From: Pseudodesulfovibrio sediminis
GTDB lineage: Bacteria > Desulfobacterota > Desulfovibrionia > Desulfovibrionales > Desulfovibrionaceae
Assembly: GCF_020886695.1 (NCBI RefSeq)
Contig: NZ_AP024485.1
Span: forward strand, 567,001 to 631,000
DNA: 64,000 bases
Direction: 5' to 3'
Shown here: in pieces, positions 1-9,097 of the stretch
How the letters are laid out: each line of letters opens with the position of its first letter
Position numbering within the stretch: the stretch's first letter is position 1
Translations under genes and position numbers: made by a program
The notes under the pieces: model-generated
Told to the model about the DNA's origin: nothing
What the model saw: only the letters and a program-made list of their open reading frames with translations
The model's database searches: none

Positions 1-1
1 G

Positions 2-112
2 GCCGAGAACCGGTTCAAGGACGGCCTTGGCGTTATGCTCGATGATGGTGTGGCCGGGTTTTATGCGCTGGGATGTCTGCACCTCATGCACTTTTTTCTT
101 TCTATGAATTGA
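2..112 (+). CDS. pgpA: Phosphatidylglycerophosphatase A, C-terminal fragment (cut by window start)
   Basis: The frame open from base 2 encodes 36 residues ending in TGA at 110-112. It contains FKDGLGVMLDDGVAGFYA, which matches the conserved C-terminal block (GlG-x-DD-x-x-AG) of PgpA. PgpA is the inner-membrane enzyme that removes the phosphate from phosphatidylglycerophosphate to make phosphatidylglycerol. The hydrophobic residues after this block fit a final membrane segment. Only the end of the gene is in the window, so integrity and start cannot be judged. Convergent with pal across a shared terminator. Confidence 0.75.
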   Translation, partial: AENRFKDGLGVMLDDGVAGFYALGCLHLMHFFLSMN

Positions 113-181
113 TAGTTGATTCCAAGGGCCGCCATCGAATTGCAGCCTATGCCCGGTATTCAATAAAATACTGCAGACGAC

Positions 182-218
182 AAAAAAACGCCATTTCCCA
201 AGGGAAACGGCGTTTTTT
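182..218. terminator. Bidirectional factor-independent terminator between pgpA and pal
   Basis: An inverted repeat (AAAAAACGCC-A-TTTCCC / GGGAAAC-GGCGTTTTTT) has one mismatch in the stem and is flanked by an A tract on the left and a T tract on the right. It can therefore terminate both convergent transcripts: pgpA on the plus strand and the tol-pal operon on the minus strand. Confidence 0.85.
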
Positions 219-237
219 AATTACAATCGAATTCGGG

Positions 238-780
238 CTATTTTACCACGAATTCTGCGCGACGGTTCTTGGCCCAAGCGGTTTCGTTGCTTGCGGGATC
301 AAGCGGCTGCTCTTCACCAAAGCTGACGATCTTCATACGCTGAGGGTCAACACCGAGGATAACCAGATGCTCATAGGTAGCACGTGCGCGACGTTCACCC
401 AGGGCAAGGTTGTATTCTTCAGTACCACGTTCGTCACAGTGACCTTCGATAACAATATCAACATCCGCATAGTTACGCAGGATGTTGGCCTTCAGAGCCA
501 GGATAGAACGAGCGCTGTCATTCAACTCATAGGAATTAAATGCAAAATTAATCGTGACGCTGGTCAGCTCAACCATGGCCTCAGTCTTGGCGCGAGCAGC
601 TTGCTCGGCAGCCAGGTCTTTGTCTTCCATGGTGGAATCCTGAGTATCCATCCGGGTGTCGTCCTGAACCTGCACTGTATCATCAGTCGGCGTGGTTGTT
701 GTTTTCTTTGCACAACCTGCTGCAACAAAAAGCGACAAGGCCAACAAGGCCACAACTACAAAACTCCATTTGATCTTCAT
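238..780 (-). CDS. pal: Peptidoglycan-associated lipoprotein Pal
   Basis: Encodes 180 residues. A signal peptide ends in a lipobox (VAAGC, lipidated Cys about residue 23), followed by a Thr/Asp-rich linker and an OmpA-like domain from about residue 75 to the end. The domain shows the peptidoglycan-binding signature GHCDERGTEEYN and LGERRA. Pal anchors the outer membrane to peptidoglycan and works with TolB during constriction. The frame is open further upstream, but this start is chosen because the signal peptide begins here and an AAGGAGA Shine-Dalgarno lies just upstream. Last gene of the tolQRAB-pal cluster. Confidence 0.95.
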   Translation of the reverse strand: MKIKWSFVVVALLALSLFVAAGCAKKTTTTPTDDTVQVQDDTRMDTQDSTMEDKDLAAEQAARAKTEAMVELTSVTINFAFNSYELNDSARSILALKANILRNYADVDIVIEGHCDERGTEEYNLALGERRARATYEHLVILGVDPQRMKIVSFGEEQPLDPASNETAWAKNRRAEFVVK

Positions 781-902
781 GCTCTCTCCTTGGTAGCGCC
801 GTTGTTCGGCTAGTATATAATAGCTTCCACAATCAATTTCGTTGCAATACATATAACCTGTACCTTTTTCACTACAAAAATCAACCCTATATGTATGACA
901 TT

Positions 903-2210
903 TTACCTTTGTTGCGATGTATCCCATGCCGGAGCAAAAGCAGCGCCCTTTCCGGTAGAGATTTTTCTCGGTGTATCACCATGTCGCGTTGTTAAATACA
1001 GTTTATACTCCCCTAAACGGTTAGAGGCGAATGCAACAAAATATCCATCAGGTCCAAACGCGGGGTATTCATCATTTCCCGGACCAAAGGTCAACTGCTT
1101 TTCTCGACCAGTGGTCAGGTCGATGAGATAAATCCTATGTCCTTGGGAAGTTTGATGTGTATACGCCACATATCGTCCATCAGGGCTGATACAAGGATGG
1201 GTATTGTACTTACCCGTCCTGGTCAGACGACGAACAGTTCCTGTTTTTATTTCAAGTAGATAAATGTGAGGGTTCCCGGCCCGGCCAGAGGTGAATACCA
1301 TTTTCTCACCGCGTCGGTCAAAACTCGGCGAGACATCGATGTACGGACTCTTCGCCAGTATTTTTCCAGGTTTGAATGAGCTGGAAAGCTCATAGATATT
1401 GGTTGCGCCGTTTCTGTTGAGCGAGACATACAGTACATCATCAGGGCCAAAGACAGGACTGATGATCGAGTTGCCCATTCCTTTGTAGCGACGACGTATG
1501 CGCTTGTTGACTCCATCATAAACGCCCAGCTCATGCCGTGTCTTCCCAATATGAGTAAACACGATACTTTCACCATCAGCGGACCAGTCTGGACTCAGAT
1601 TGTACCCACCGAGACGCGTAATTCGTTTCAAATTTCTGCCCTGAGGCAAAACAGTGAAGATTTCCTTGTTCTTTCCTTCCTGCCTGACAAAGGCAATCGG
1701 AGAACTAAAAAAGCCCTTCTTGCCAGTCAGCGCTTCAAGAAACGAAGAACAAAACCGATCAGCCACCAGCGGGAGATGTGCGGTGACATCACGATAGGAC
1801 TTGCCCACCACCCTGCGACCGCTGAACGTTTCAAAAGCGCGCATCTCTATATAGTCACCATTCCAGCCAGTGGTCACACACAAATCGACACGAGCAAGCT
1901 GAAAAGGCTTGAAATCAATTTCCGCCCCTTTCACCCCTTTACTGGGATCGCCACCAAGCAGGGTCTCCACCGGGACAAGAGACAGGAAGGGAATATAGCC
2001 CAGGTCATTGGCCACAAGCTCTTCGAGAGCCTTGGCAGCCGCTGCGGGCACGGGCGCACCGTTCAGCCCCCGTGGGGGTAACAGGGTAACATTGACCATT
2101 CGTTGGCCCGGGCCATGAATATCAACAGTCAATGGGCCAGCCGCATAGGCTGAAAAGGCCATGAGGCTGAGACACATACTCAATATACATATAATCAGAT
2201 TGCGTTTCAT
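903..2210 (-). CDS. tolB: Tol-Pal system beta-propeller protein TolB
   Basis: Encodes 435 residues, the usual length for TolB. There is a cleavable signal peptide (about residues 1-23, ending AYA), an N-terminal alpha/beta domain to about residue 165, and a C-terminal six-bladed propeller. Blades are visible as repeats such as LSPDWSADGESIVFT, SPSFDRRGEKMVFTS, HPCISPDGRYVAYT and YPAFGPDGYFVAFAS. It acts in the periplasm, passing the Tol energy signal from TolA to Pal. Six bases separate it from tolA. A gap of about 120 bp to pal could hold a secondary promoter, but none is convincing. Confidence 0.95.
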   Translation of the reverse strand: MKRNLIICILSMCLSLMAFSAYAAGPLTVDIHGPGQRMVNVTLLPPRGLNGAPVPAAAAKALEELVANDLGYIPFLSLVPVETLLGGDPSKGVKGAEIDFKPFQLARVDLCVTTGWNGDYIEMRAFETFSGRRVVGKSYRDVTAHLPLVADRFCSSFLEALTGKKGFFSSPIAFVRQEGKNKEIFTVLPQGRNLKRITRLGGYNLSPDWSADGESIVFTHIGKTRHELGVYDGVNKRIRRRYKGMGNSIISPVFGPDDVLYVSLNRNGATNIYELSSSFKPGKILAKSPYIDVSPSFDRRGEKMVFTSGRAGNPHIYLLEIKTGTVRRLTRTGKYNTHPCISPDGRYVAYTHQTSQGHRIYLIDLTTGREKQLTFGPGNDEYPAFGPDGYFVAFASNRLGEYKLYLTTRHGDTPRKISTGKGAAFAPAWDTSQQR

Positions 2211-2216
2211 AACTCT

Positions 2217-3104
2217 TTACTCTGCAAGTTCCTGGCTGTTGAAATTAATGCGAAAGATTTGATCTCTTCTTGTCTTCGGTTTTGCCACATATTCAGTTTC
2301 CTTGATGGCACGCAGGGCAGAACTGTCGAATTCAGGATTGTTCGATGACTCGACGACCTTCCAGGTCAAAATCTTTCCAGTCTCATCCAGTTCCACTTCA
2401 ACGACAGCCACAAGATTGGCATCACCAGAAAGAGCGGGATATCGCCAATGCTTCTTGATGGCCATACCGACAATAACTCCATAGACTTCGGAAAGCCCAG
2501 AGCCGGTTCCCCCTACGACACCGCCTTCCTTGCCGCCTTCAACCCCTCCGGGTTGCCCGCCATGAGCATAGACGGCATCGCCTTCCTGCTTTTTCAAGGC
2601 AGCAAGCTCACTGGCCAGAGCATTGGATTTGCTGGCTTCCTGCCGCTTGGCTTCAGCCTTGGCAGCGGCCATTCCTTCGGCCAGAAGTTGCTCGGTTGTT
2701 TTTTTGGGTTTCGGCTTAGGTTTGGGCTTAGGCTTGGGTTTGGGCTTAGGCTTGGGTTTCGGTTTGGGTTTTGGTTCAGGCTTCTTCTTCACGATCTTCT
2801 TCTCAACCTTTTTGGGGCTGATTTCTTCCGCTTTGGCCTCGACAACCTCGGGGGTGACTTCAGGGACCGGCTCTGGCTTGGCTTCCACAACAGGAGCCTC
2901 CACAGCCTTCTTTGCAACCTGCGGTTTGGCCTGAACCACCACAGGCGGACCAGGAGGAGGTGGAGCAAGGGAAACAAGATCCACCGTATATACAGGGCGA
3001 TCCATATTAACCTGCAAGCCGGTTCCGTTCACGCCATACAGGGCAAAAGCACCCAAAGCGATGTGAAAGAGAACAGATAATATAAAACCAAAACTTTGCC
3101 GCAT
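2217..3104 (-). CDS. tolA: Energy transducer TolA (TolA/TonB family)
   Basis: Encodes 295 residues. One N-terminal transmembrane anchor (about 7-24) is followed by a Pro/Val/Lys-rich periplasmic stretch with an uninterrupted run of about thirteen Lys-Pro pairs near residues 107-136. An alanine/lysine-rich helical segment follows, then a C-terminal TonB/TolA-like domain (about 205-295) beginning GVIVGMAIKKHWRYP. Position between tolR and tolB makes TolA the best call, although the short Lys-Pro rod resembles TonB. It spans the periplasm and couples TolQR proton flow to TolB-Pal. Confidence 0.88.
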   Translation of the reverse strand: MRQSFGFILSVLFHIALGAFALYGVNGTGLQVNMDRPVYTVDLVSLAPPPPGPPVVVQAKPQVAKKAVEAPVVEAKPEPVPEVTPEVVEAKAEEISPKKVEKKIVKKKPEPKPKPKPKPKPKPKPKPKPKPKPKKTTEQLLAEGMAAAKAEAKRQEASKSNALASELAALKKQEGDAVYAHGGQPGGVEGGKEGGVVGGTGSGLSEVYGVIVGMAIKKHWRYPALSGDANLVAVVEVELDETGKILTWKVVESSNNPEFDSSALRAIKETEYVAKPKTRRDQIFRINFNSQELAE

Positions 3105-3124
3105 TGTATAATTATTCCGAAGAA

Positions 3125-3541
3125 TTACTTCTTTTTCTCTTCGCGTTTCTGTTCAGCAACGATACCAAGGCGGTCTATACCGGCGGATTTGATCTCGCCC
3201 ATGACCTGGACCACTGTGCCATACGGCACTTCCTTGTCCGCACGCAGGAAAAGCTGCTTTTTCTGGGATGCCACCAAACGCTTCAAGTGATCTTCCAACT
3301 CGTCCATGCCCACCTGATACTCATCCAGAAACAGTGTGCCGTCCTGCTTTACGGACAACACCAGGTGGTCGGAATCCTTGGGCAGATTCTTCACTGTCTT
3401 GGTTGTGGGCAGGTCTACTTCCACGCCTTGTGTCATGAGCGGTGCCGTGACCATGAAGATGATCAGAAGCACCAGCATCACGTCCACGAAAGGCGTCACG
3501 TTGATCTCGTTGAGAAAGCCGCCGCCGGTCTTGATAGCCAT
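3125..3541 (-). CDS. tolR: TolR/ExbD family proton-channel subunit
   Basis: Encodes 138 residues. The N-terminal [21 protein letters not shown] carries the single transmembrane helix with the conserved channel aspartate, followed by a periplasmic ExbD/TolR domain (VEVDLPTTK and later). It ends in a lysine-rich tail. TolR forms the stator with TolQ in the inner membrane. A clear AGGAG precedes the ATG. Nine bases separate it from tolQ, in operon order Q-R-A-B-pal. Confidence 0.93.
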   Translation of the reverse strand: MAIKTGGGFLNEINVTPFVDVMLVLLIIFMVTAPLMTQGVEVDLPTTKTVKNLPKDSDHLVLSVKQDGTLFLDEYQVGMDELEDHLKRLVASQKKQLFLRADKEVPYGTVVQVMGEIKSAGIDRLGIVAEQKREEKKK

Positions 3542-3550
3542 AGGTCGCTC

Positions 3551-4252
3551 CTAGCGCTTCTCAGGCTTGTTGGACCAGGCGATTTCACGCTCTGCCCGGT
3601 TCAGAAAGGCTCCAGCGAAGTCCACCATACCGGACTCGACTTCATTGAGTTTGCCCAGGAAATAGTTGTAGAAAATAGTTGCCGGGATAGCGACCAGCAG
3701 GCCGATTGCCGTGGCAATCAATGCTTCGGAAATACCGGGAGCGACCGTTGCCAGGGCAGCGGACTGGGCCAGGCCGATGGAGTGAAAGGAGTGCATGATG
3801 CCCCAGACCGTACCAAACAGGCCGATGAACGGCGCCGCGTTGGCACAGGTAGCTAGGAAAGGCAGATTGCGGGTAAGGGTTCGCATCTCCTTGGTCACGC
3901 CCTGCTTGAGTACGCGCCTGAGCGTATCCTTGACCAGCAGACGCTTCCTGTCCCGGCTAACGTCCGCTCTCTCCAGCAACCGAAACTCCTTCACGGCCAA
4001 AGTGGAAATGCGGGTAAGGGGTGACGTTTCGTCACCCACTGCCTTGAGCCCGCTGGACAGATCGTCGGAGGCCATGAATGCGTCATAGCCTTCAATAACC
4101 CGTTTGCGGGCCGTGCCGATGGTGAAGAATTTGAAAAAAATGATGGTCCAGCTCCACAGGGACATGAGGGCGAGAAACAGCATCACGCATTTCACAGCCA
4201 GGGTCGCGCCCATCAGCAAGGAAATCATGTCGCTCTCAGGTATAACATTCAT
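3551..4252 (-). CDS. tolQ: TolQ/ExbB/MotA family proton-channel protein
   Basis: Encodes 233 residues with three membrane segments: near residues 12-34, and two in the conserved MotA/TolQ/ExbB block around 125-195 ([20 protein letters not shown], then a second helix of the [17 protein letters not shown] type). It forms the pentameric channel of the Tol motor with TolR. First gene of the Tol operon. The 128 bp upstream holds no gene and presumably contains the operon promoter; no strong consensus was identified. Confidence 0.94.
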   Translation of the reverse strand: MNVIPESDMISLLMGATLAVKCVMLFLALMSLWSWTIIFFKFFTIGTARKRVIEGYDAFMASDDLSSGLKAVGDETSPLTRISTLAVKEFRLLERADVSRDRKRLLVKDTLRRVLKQGVTKEMRTLTRNLPFLATCANAAPFIGLFGTVWGIMHSFHSIGLAQSAALATVAPGISEALIATAIGLLVAIPATIFYNYFLGKLNEVESGMVDFAGAFLNRAEREIAWSNKPEKR

Positions 4253-4380
4253 GGTGGCACCTTTTGTTTTCTATGGGCGGCAAGCCCGCTTCATGCAGTG
4301 AAAGCCGGACTAACCAAGCCGCAGCTTCCCGAGTACACTTCATCTACTCGTGTGTTTGGTCGCAATATCGCGACAGTTTT

Positions 4381-5031
4381 TTACTTCATGCACCGCTGGA
4401 CGATTTCCCACGCATTGGACTCGGTCTGACGATATTCTTCCAGTGTCAAACCGGCTCCCATGGCGATAGTCTTTCGCAAATCGCTCCCAACCAGATCCCG
4501 TGGCGCATGAGCGTCATTGTTGACGACAAGCTTTGCGCCATACTGCCTGGCCAAAGCCGCGACATGACCGTTGGTATAACTGTGCCCGCCGCGAGTCGTT
4601 ATCTCCAGGGCAACGCCCTTCTCGACAGCGAGTTGCACTTCTTCCTTGGTAATCAAACCGGGGTGAGCCAGAACATCAACACCGGCTTCAATAGCTGCAA
4701 GGTTGGTTCCGGGAGCAACGGGCTCAACCGGGGTTTCGCCGTGCATGACAACAACCTGCGCCCCGTTTTTGCGGGCCGCGTCAACCATTTCACCAATGAG
4801 TGCTGGCGGAACATGTGTCAGTTCAACTCCGGCCAACACATTGATATCAAAAAAATGTCCATGCTTTTTGACAAAACGGAGCACGTTCTCAAGGGTGTGA
4901 TACATGGTCGCTTCATCGGCGTGATCGGTCATGCAAATGCCCTTATACCCTATCACCTCTGCTCTGCGAACGAGCTCGGCGGGAATAAGTTCCCCGTCAC
5001 TGAAAATTGTATGTGTATGAAGATCGATCAT
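4381..5031 (-). CDS. PHP-domain metal-dependent phosphoesterase
   Basis: Encodes 216 residues. The N-terminal DLHTHTIFSDGE and TDHADEATMYHT are PHP motifs I and II; AGVELTHVPP, HGET, LAHPGLIT and NNDAHAP supply the further metal-binding His/Glu/Asp residues. This fold hydrolyses phosphoesters with a di- or trinuclear metal centre. The family includes histidinol phosphatase and 5'-3' nucleases, and the substrate cannot be told from sequence. AGGTGA lies ahead of the ATG. Seven bases after the DUF151 gene, so the two are probably cotranscribed with miaB. Confidence 0.85.
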   Translation of the reverse strand: MIDLHTHTIFSDGELIPAELVRRAEVIGYKGICMTDHADEATMYHTLENVLRFVKKHGHFFDINVLAGVELTHVPPALIGEMVDAARKNGAQVVVMHGETPVEPVAPGTNLAAIEAGVDVLAHPGLITKEEVQLAVEKGVALEITTRGGHSYTNGHVAALARQYGAKLVVNNDAHAPRDLVGSDLRKTIAMGAGLTLEEYRQTESNAWEIVQRCMK

Positions 5032-5038
5032 GGCTCAC

Positions 5039-5533
5039 CTACATTTTATATTTGGTGTCATCTTCAGAAAGTTTCTCTAGCTCATCTATCCACTGATCCG
5101 AATTCTCGGTAGTCAAAACCGTTTCAACCTGTTCAGGAAATGGTCCACCGGCAGAGTCCAAAACGCTCTCTCCGGCATAAATGGCACACTTGGTCCGAAC
5201 GGCCAGGGCAATGGCATCCGAAGGACGACTGTCAATGCGCATGGTCTTCTCTTCTGTCGAAACAACCAGCTCCGCAAAGAATGTTCCGTTTTCTATATCC
5301 GTGATTTCGATACGGGTAAGGCTGCCACCCATTTTATCTATGACATTCAGCATCAAATCATGCGTCATGGGGCGAGGGAAGTCGACGTCATTGATAGCCA
5401 TGGAGATGGACATGGCCTCCATGGCACCTATCCAGATAGGCAAGACCATGGTTTCTTCTTCGTTTTTCAAGACTATGATGGGAGACTTGCCTGCTTCATC
5501 CACTGCAAGTCCAAATATTTCAAGCTTTACCAC
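5039..5533 (-). CDS. Bifunctional nuclease family protein (DUF151)
   Basis: Encodes 164 residues. The block VLKNEEETMVLPIWIGAMEAMSI and the SRPSDAIALAVRTKCAIYA motif are diagnostic of the DUF151/BFN family, associated with DNase and RNase activity in some members. It starts at GTG and overlaps the miaB stop by 7 bp, suggesting translational coupling. A C-terminal acidic tail of about 30 residues follows the domain. Cellular role is unknown; the link to miaB is only by operon. Confidence 0.85.
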   Translation of the reverse strand: MVKLEIFGLAVDEAGKSPIIVLKNEEETMVLPIWIGAMEAMSISMAINDVDFPRPMTHDLMLNVIDKMGGSLTRIEITDIENGTFFAELVVSTEEKTMRIDSRPSDAIALAVRTKCAIYAGESVLDSAGGPFPEQVETVLTTENSDQWIDELEKLSEDDTKYKM

Positions 5534-6876
5534 GGTTCGCCTACCCTCTCGCCATTCAGGGAGTGCTTTTTCGCTTCTTTGATTTTCACCGGGACCATCA
5601 TGCCCACAAGGCCACTCTGCTGTTCCATGGGAACATTGATAATTCGCCCGGCTGGATCACGCCCTTTCCAGGAGGTTGCATCACCATCCTGCTTACGGCT
5701 CAATCCTTCGATGAATGCATCCGTTTCAGCACCCACCAATTTCTTTAGACATTCTCTAGTAATCTTATTTTGCAGTGTCTGCAAGCGCATCAGTCGACTT
5801 GAGGCTTCCTCTGGATCAACCTTGGGCTCCATATTCACCGCCGCCACTCCGGGGCGATCCGAATATTTGAAGGAAAAGCTGGATTCAAATCCAACCCTTT
5901 CGACCATTTCAAGCGTCTGCTGAAAATCGTCTTCTGTTTCGCCGGGAAAGCCAACTATGAGGTCCGTAGTCAGAGAAATATCAGGGCGCGCGACCTTCAG
6001 GCCATCGACAATGGAAAGATACCGATCCCGGTCATATTTCCGACGCATGGACTTGAGCACTGCGTCAGAACCAGCCTGCAAGGGAAGATGCAGGGACGGG
6101 CACAGATTCTCAAGTTCACCGAACGCTGTAATGACTTCCGGTGCTATGTCCTTTGGATGAGAGGTCGTGAACCGCAAACGATCCAGGCCTTCGATAGCGG
6201 CAACAGAGGTCAACAGGTCGGCAAAACTGACACCGACGCCACCCTTGTCCTGACCAAAGCTGTTCACATTTTGTCCAAGCAGGGTCAGCTCTCTAACCCC
6301 GCCTTCGACCAGAGCCCTGCATTCCTGCACGATGGCGTCCGGCCTGCGGGATTTCTGTCGTCCTCGAGTATAGGGAACAATACAGTAGGAGCAGAAATTG
6401 TCGCACCCCTGCATAATATTGACAAAGGCCTGTCGTGTTTCCGGCACGGAGATTGTCATTTCCGCAGGTTGTTCCCGTTCCTCATAAATAGAAACAAAAT
6501 CCAACAAGGCTAGACGGTCTTCCTTGCCTTGCGCGATGCTCTCCAAGGCATTGGGAGCATTCGCAATGCCGTCTGACCCAAAGACAAGTTTGACAAAGGG
6601 AAAGCGGTCGAAAAAGCCTTTCCCGATCTGCTGGGCAACACATCCCCCCACGGCAGCGAAAACGGTTTCGTCCCGCTTTACATGGGCAGCCACACGGCCA
6701 AGTTCACTGTATACTTTCTGTTCAGGCTTATCCCGAACACTACAGGTATTCAAAATGTATACTTGTGCGTCGTCTTCACCGGCTTCCTGCCACCCTCGAC
6801 TTTCGAGGGCGGCGGAAAGCCATTGAGAATCGTGTACGTTCATCTGACACCCGAAGGTGATGATGTGGAATTTCAT
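5527..6876 (-). CDS. miaB: tRNA-2-methylthio-N6-dimethylallyladenosine synthase MiaB
   Basis: Encodes 449 residues. UPF0004 domain with cysteines at about 10, 45 and 79 (second Fe-S cluster); radical-SAM CDNFCSYC at about 158-165; C-terminal TRAM domain from about residue 375. It methylthiolates i6A37 of tRNAs reading UNN codons. Length and motif order are normal. A strong AGGA precedes the ATG at 6876. Confidence 0.95.
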   Translation of the reverse strand: MKFHIITFGCQMNVHDSQWLSAALESRGWQEAGEDDAQVYILNTCSVRDKPEQKVYSELGRVAAHVKRDETVFAAVGGCVAQQIGKGFFDRFPFVKLVFGSDGIANAPNALESIAQGKEDRLALLDFVSIYEEREQPAEMTISVPETRQAFVNIMQGCDNFCSYCIVPYTRGRQKSRRPDAIVQECRALVEGGVRELTLLGQNVNSFGQDKGGVGVSFADLLTSVAAIEGLDRLRFTTSHPKDIAPEVITAFGELENLCPSLHLPLQAGSDAVLKSMRRKYDRDRYLSIVDGLKVARPDISLTTDLIVGFPGETEDDFQQTLEMVERVGFESSFSFKYSDRPGVAAVNMEPKVDPEEASSRLMRLQTLQNKITRECLKKLVGAETDAFIEGLSRKQDGDATSWKGRDPAGRIINVPMEQQSGLVGMMVPVKIKEAKKHSLNGERVGEPW

Positions 6877-6990
6877 ATAATCCTTCCTGCTCAGCCCAGA
6901 CCCAACGGGTCAATAAGCCGGACATGAGTTGTTTCAGCCCCGGAATTTTACTTACGCCTGAACAGGTGTCCAGCATGTGCAGGGTTTTGC

Positions 6991-7929
6991 TCAACCTTCT
7001 AATGTACCGAAACTTGTTTCGTATCTTTCTGTGAATTCTTCCATCGTGAAGGAGTGCTCCTGAGTGCCGTTTTTTTCCACGGCGTACGTGGCGCAGACAG
7101 CGCCGAGCTTGCAGGCATCCACGACTGTTTTCCCCATGGACAGCCCTTTGAGAAGACCAGAACGGTAGGCGTCGCCGGCACCGGTCGGATCGACCACAGC
7201 GTTTGCCGGAGCAACGCCAATGGTTGTTTCTTCACCCTTGCAGTTCACGACAGAACCTTTTTCACCGAGGGTCGTGATGAGATAGGCAACAGAATCAATG
7301 ATCTCATCCTTGGTCATCTCAGTGGAATTCATGATCATTTCCAATTCATAGTCATTGGTGATCAGGATTTCGGCTCCCATGAAAGCCTCTTTCAGTTGAT
7401 CGCCGGTGAATGCCGGAATCTGCTGACCAGGATCAAAAATAAACGGGATGCCGTTCTCACGATAATACTTGGGGTGATCAATCATGTCGCTCAGGTTGGT
7501 GGGAGAGATGATACCGAGCGCCTCGGAGTCATCGATCTTGGACATATCGTACTGGCAGGGATATTTCATAGCGCCGGGATTGAAACCGGTAATCTGATTA
7601 TCTGCTTTGTCAGTAGTAATATATGCACCGGCAGTGAATTCGGTATCAATGGTACGGATACCTTCCACGGAAATACCGTACTGCTGCAACCGTTCATCAT
7701 AGGCGGTAAAATCCTTGCCCACCTGGCTCAGAATAACGCCTTTGGTGTCGAGCAGGGACAAAGTGTAAGCGATATTGCCTGCGGTCCCGCCAAAGCGTTC
7801 TTCAAGGCCGTCCACCAAAAAGCAGACATTCAAAATATGTATTTTATCCGGCAAAATATGGTTGGAGAACTTGTCGGGAAACGTCATGATACGGTCAAAG
7901 GCCAAAGACCCGGAAATGTAGATTTGCAT
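6991..7929 (-). CDS. PfkB-family carbohydrate/nucleoside kinase
   Basis: Encodes 312 residues from the ATG at 7927-7929, chosen because AAGGAG sits just upstream and the family N-terminus (IYISGSLAFDRI) starts there. The glycine signature RFGGTAGNIAYTLSLL lies near residues 42-57. The C-terminal PfkB motif DPTGAGDAYRSG contains the catalytic Asp. It phosphorylates a sugar or nucleoside with ATP; adenosine kinase-like annotation is common for relatives but cannot be confirmed here. It stands alone, with gaps of about 110 bp to miaB and 85 bp to cutA. Confidence 0.87.
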   Translation of the reverse strand: MQIYISGSLAFDRIMTFPDKFSNHILPDKIHILNVCFLVDGLEERFGGTAGNIAYTLSLLDTKGVILSQVGKDFTAYDERLQQYGISVEGIRTIDTEFTAGAYITTDKADNQITGFNPGAMKYPCQYDMSKIDDSEALGIISPTNLSDMIDHPKYYRENGIPFIFDPGQQIPAFTGDQLKEAFMGAEILITNDYELEMIMNSTEMTKDEIIDSVAYLITTLGEKGSVVNCKGEETTIGVAPANAVVDPTGAGDAYRSGLLKGLSMGKTVVDACKLGAVCATYAVEKNGTQEHSFTMEEFTERYETSFGTLEG

Positions 7930-8014
7930 GCGTGCTCCTTGCTGTATGGCAAATTTTGTCACCGGGAAAGTACGTCCATGGCCCCATTCGTGTCAACGTA
8001 TATACCCAGCCTAT

Positions 8015-8335
8015 CTACTCCTGAGTGGTTTCTGCCGCCACCCACTGAAGAAAATCAGGGTTGCCGTTCGTTATGGACAGCGCGACCACACACGGGACAT
8101 CATAACTGTGCATGGCCTTGACTGCCTCAGTCAGTTCATCCACCAAGGCGTCCCGGGTTTTCGCTATGAGAACAGCTTCTTCAGACTTCTCCACCCGGCC
8201 CTGCCACCAATACATTGACTGCATGCCACCAAGTATATTCACACAGGCCGCAAGCCTGCGTTCCACAAGCACAGAACCGATATTCTCGGCCTCCGCCCTG
8301 GTTTCGCAGGTCATATACACAAAGGATACTGCCAT
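8015..8335 (-). CDS. cutA: Divalent-cation tolerance protein CutA
   Basis: Encodes 106 residues. VYMTCETRAEAENIGSVLV, RLAACVNI and YWWQGRVEKSEEAVLIAKT are CutA1 signatures, and the length is typical. CutA forms a ferredoxin-like trimer implicated in metal tolerance; its exact function is unsettled. The start is placed at the ATG at 8333-8335, preceded by AAAGGAGG; an 18-residue upstream extension lacks family similarity. Confidence 0.92.
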   Translation of the reverse strand: MAVSFVYMTCETRAEAENIGSVLVERRLAACVNILGGMQSMYWWQGRVEKSEEAVLIAKTRDALVDELTEAVKAMHSYDVPCVVALSITNGNPDFLQWVAAETTQE

Positions 8336-8461
8336 ATCGCCTCCTTTCCTCATTGGATTTGATGATACATGCTTCGCGCCAAAGAGCAAACAGGAACCGT
8401 CACTGTTGACACTTGAGCCATCAGGTGGCAGGTGCTAACACCGTCCAAACACGGAGAGAGC

Positions 8462-9097
8462 ATGAAAAAGAAAGAACGCGCTGCAGAAATCTATACTCGT
8501 CTGGCCAAACGCTATCCCTCACCCGAGCCTGCCCTGACTTGGTCCACTCCCTGGGAGCTGCTGGTCGCCACGGCCTTGTCCGCTCAGTGTACCGATGAAA
8601 GGGTAAACAAGGTAACCCCCGTATTTTTCGAGCGCTGGCCTGATATTAAGGATGCAGCTGATGCGGACGTCACCGAAATTGAAGAAGTGGTTCGATCCAC
8701 AGGGTTCTTTCGCAACAAGGCGAAGAATATCAAAGCCGCAGCCACACGCATAATGAGTGAATATGGCGGCGAGGTACCTCAATCCATGGCAGCACTCATC
8801 ACTCTTGGCGGCGTAGCCCGTAAAACGGCCAGCATCGTTCTCTCAAACGCCTTCAACATCAACGAAGGCATTGCGGTGGATACCCATGTAAAAAGACTTG
8901 CATTTCGCATGGGACTGACCACCAAAACGGACCCTATTCCCATTGAAAAAGATCTCATGCCACTCTATCCCCGCGATCAATGGGGCGAAATCAATCACTT
9001 CCTCGTATTTTACGGCCGCGAAATCTGTCCGGCCCGCAACCCCAAATGCGCCATTTGTGAACTCAATGACATCTGTCCCAAAAAGGGAGTCAAATAA
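8462..9097 (+). CDS. nth: Endonuclease III (DNA glycosylase/AP lyase)
   Basis: Encodes 211 residues. It carries the helix-hairpin-helix [17 protein letters not shown] with the catalytic lysine, the downstream [13 protein letters not shown] with the catalytic aspartate, and a C-terminal [4Fe-4S] loop ([17 protein letters not shown]). It removes oxidised pyrimidines in base excision repair. The start at 8462 follows GGAGAG and matches the family; the frame is open for ten further codons upstream. The stop overlaps the tgt start (TAATGA), so the two are translationally coupled. Confidence 0.95.
   Translation: MKKKERAAEIYTRLAKRYPSPEPALTWSTPWELLVATALSAQCTDERVNKVTPVFFERWPDIKDAADADVTEIEEVVRSTGFFRNKAKNIKAAATRIMSEYGGEVPQSMAALITLGGVARKTASIVLSNAFNINEGIAVDTHVKRLAFRMGLTTKTDPIPIEKDLMPLYPRDQWGEINHFLVFYGREICPARNPKCAICELNDICPKKGVK

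Noticed and set aside
738-927. 49-codon upstream extension of pal
   Set aside because: The extension precedes the signal peptide and lacks a ribosome-binding site; the start at 780 fits a lipoprotein.
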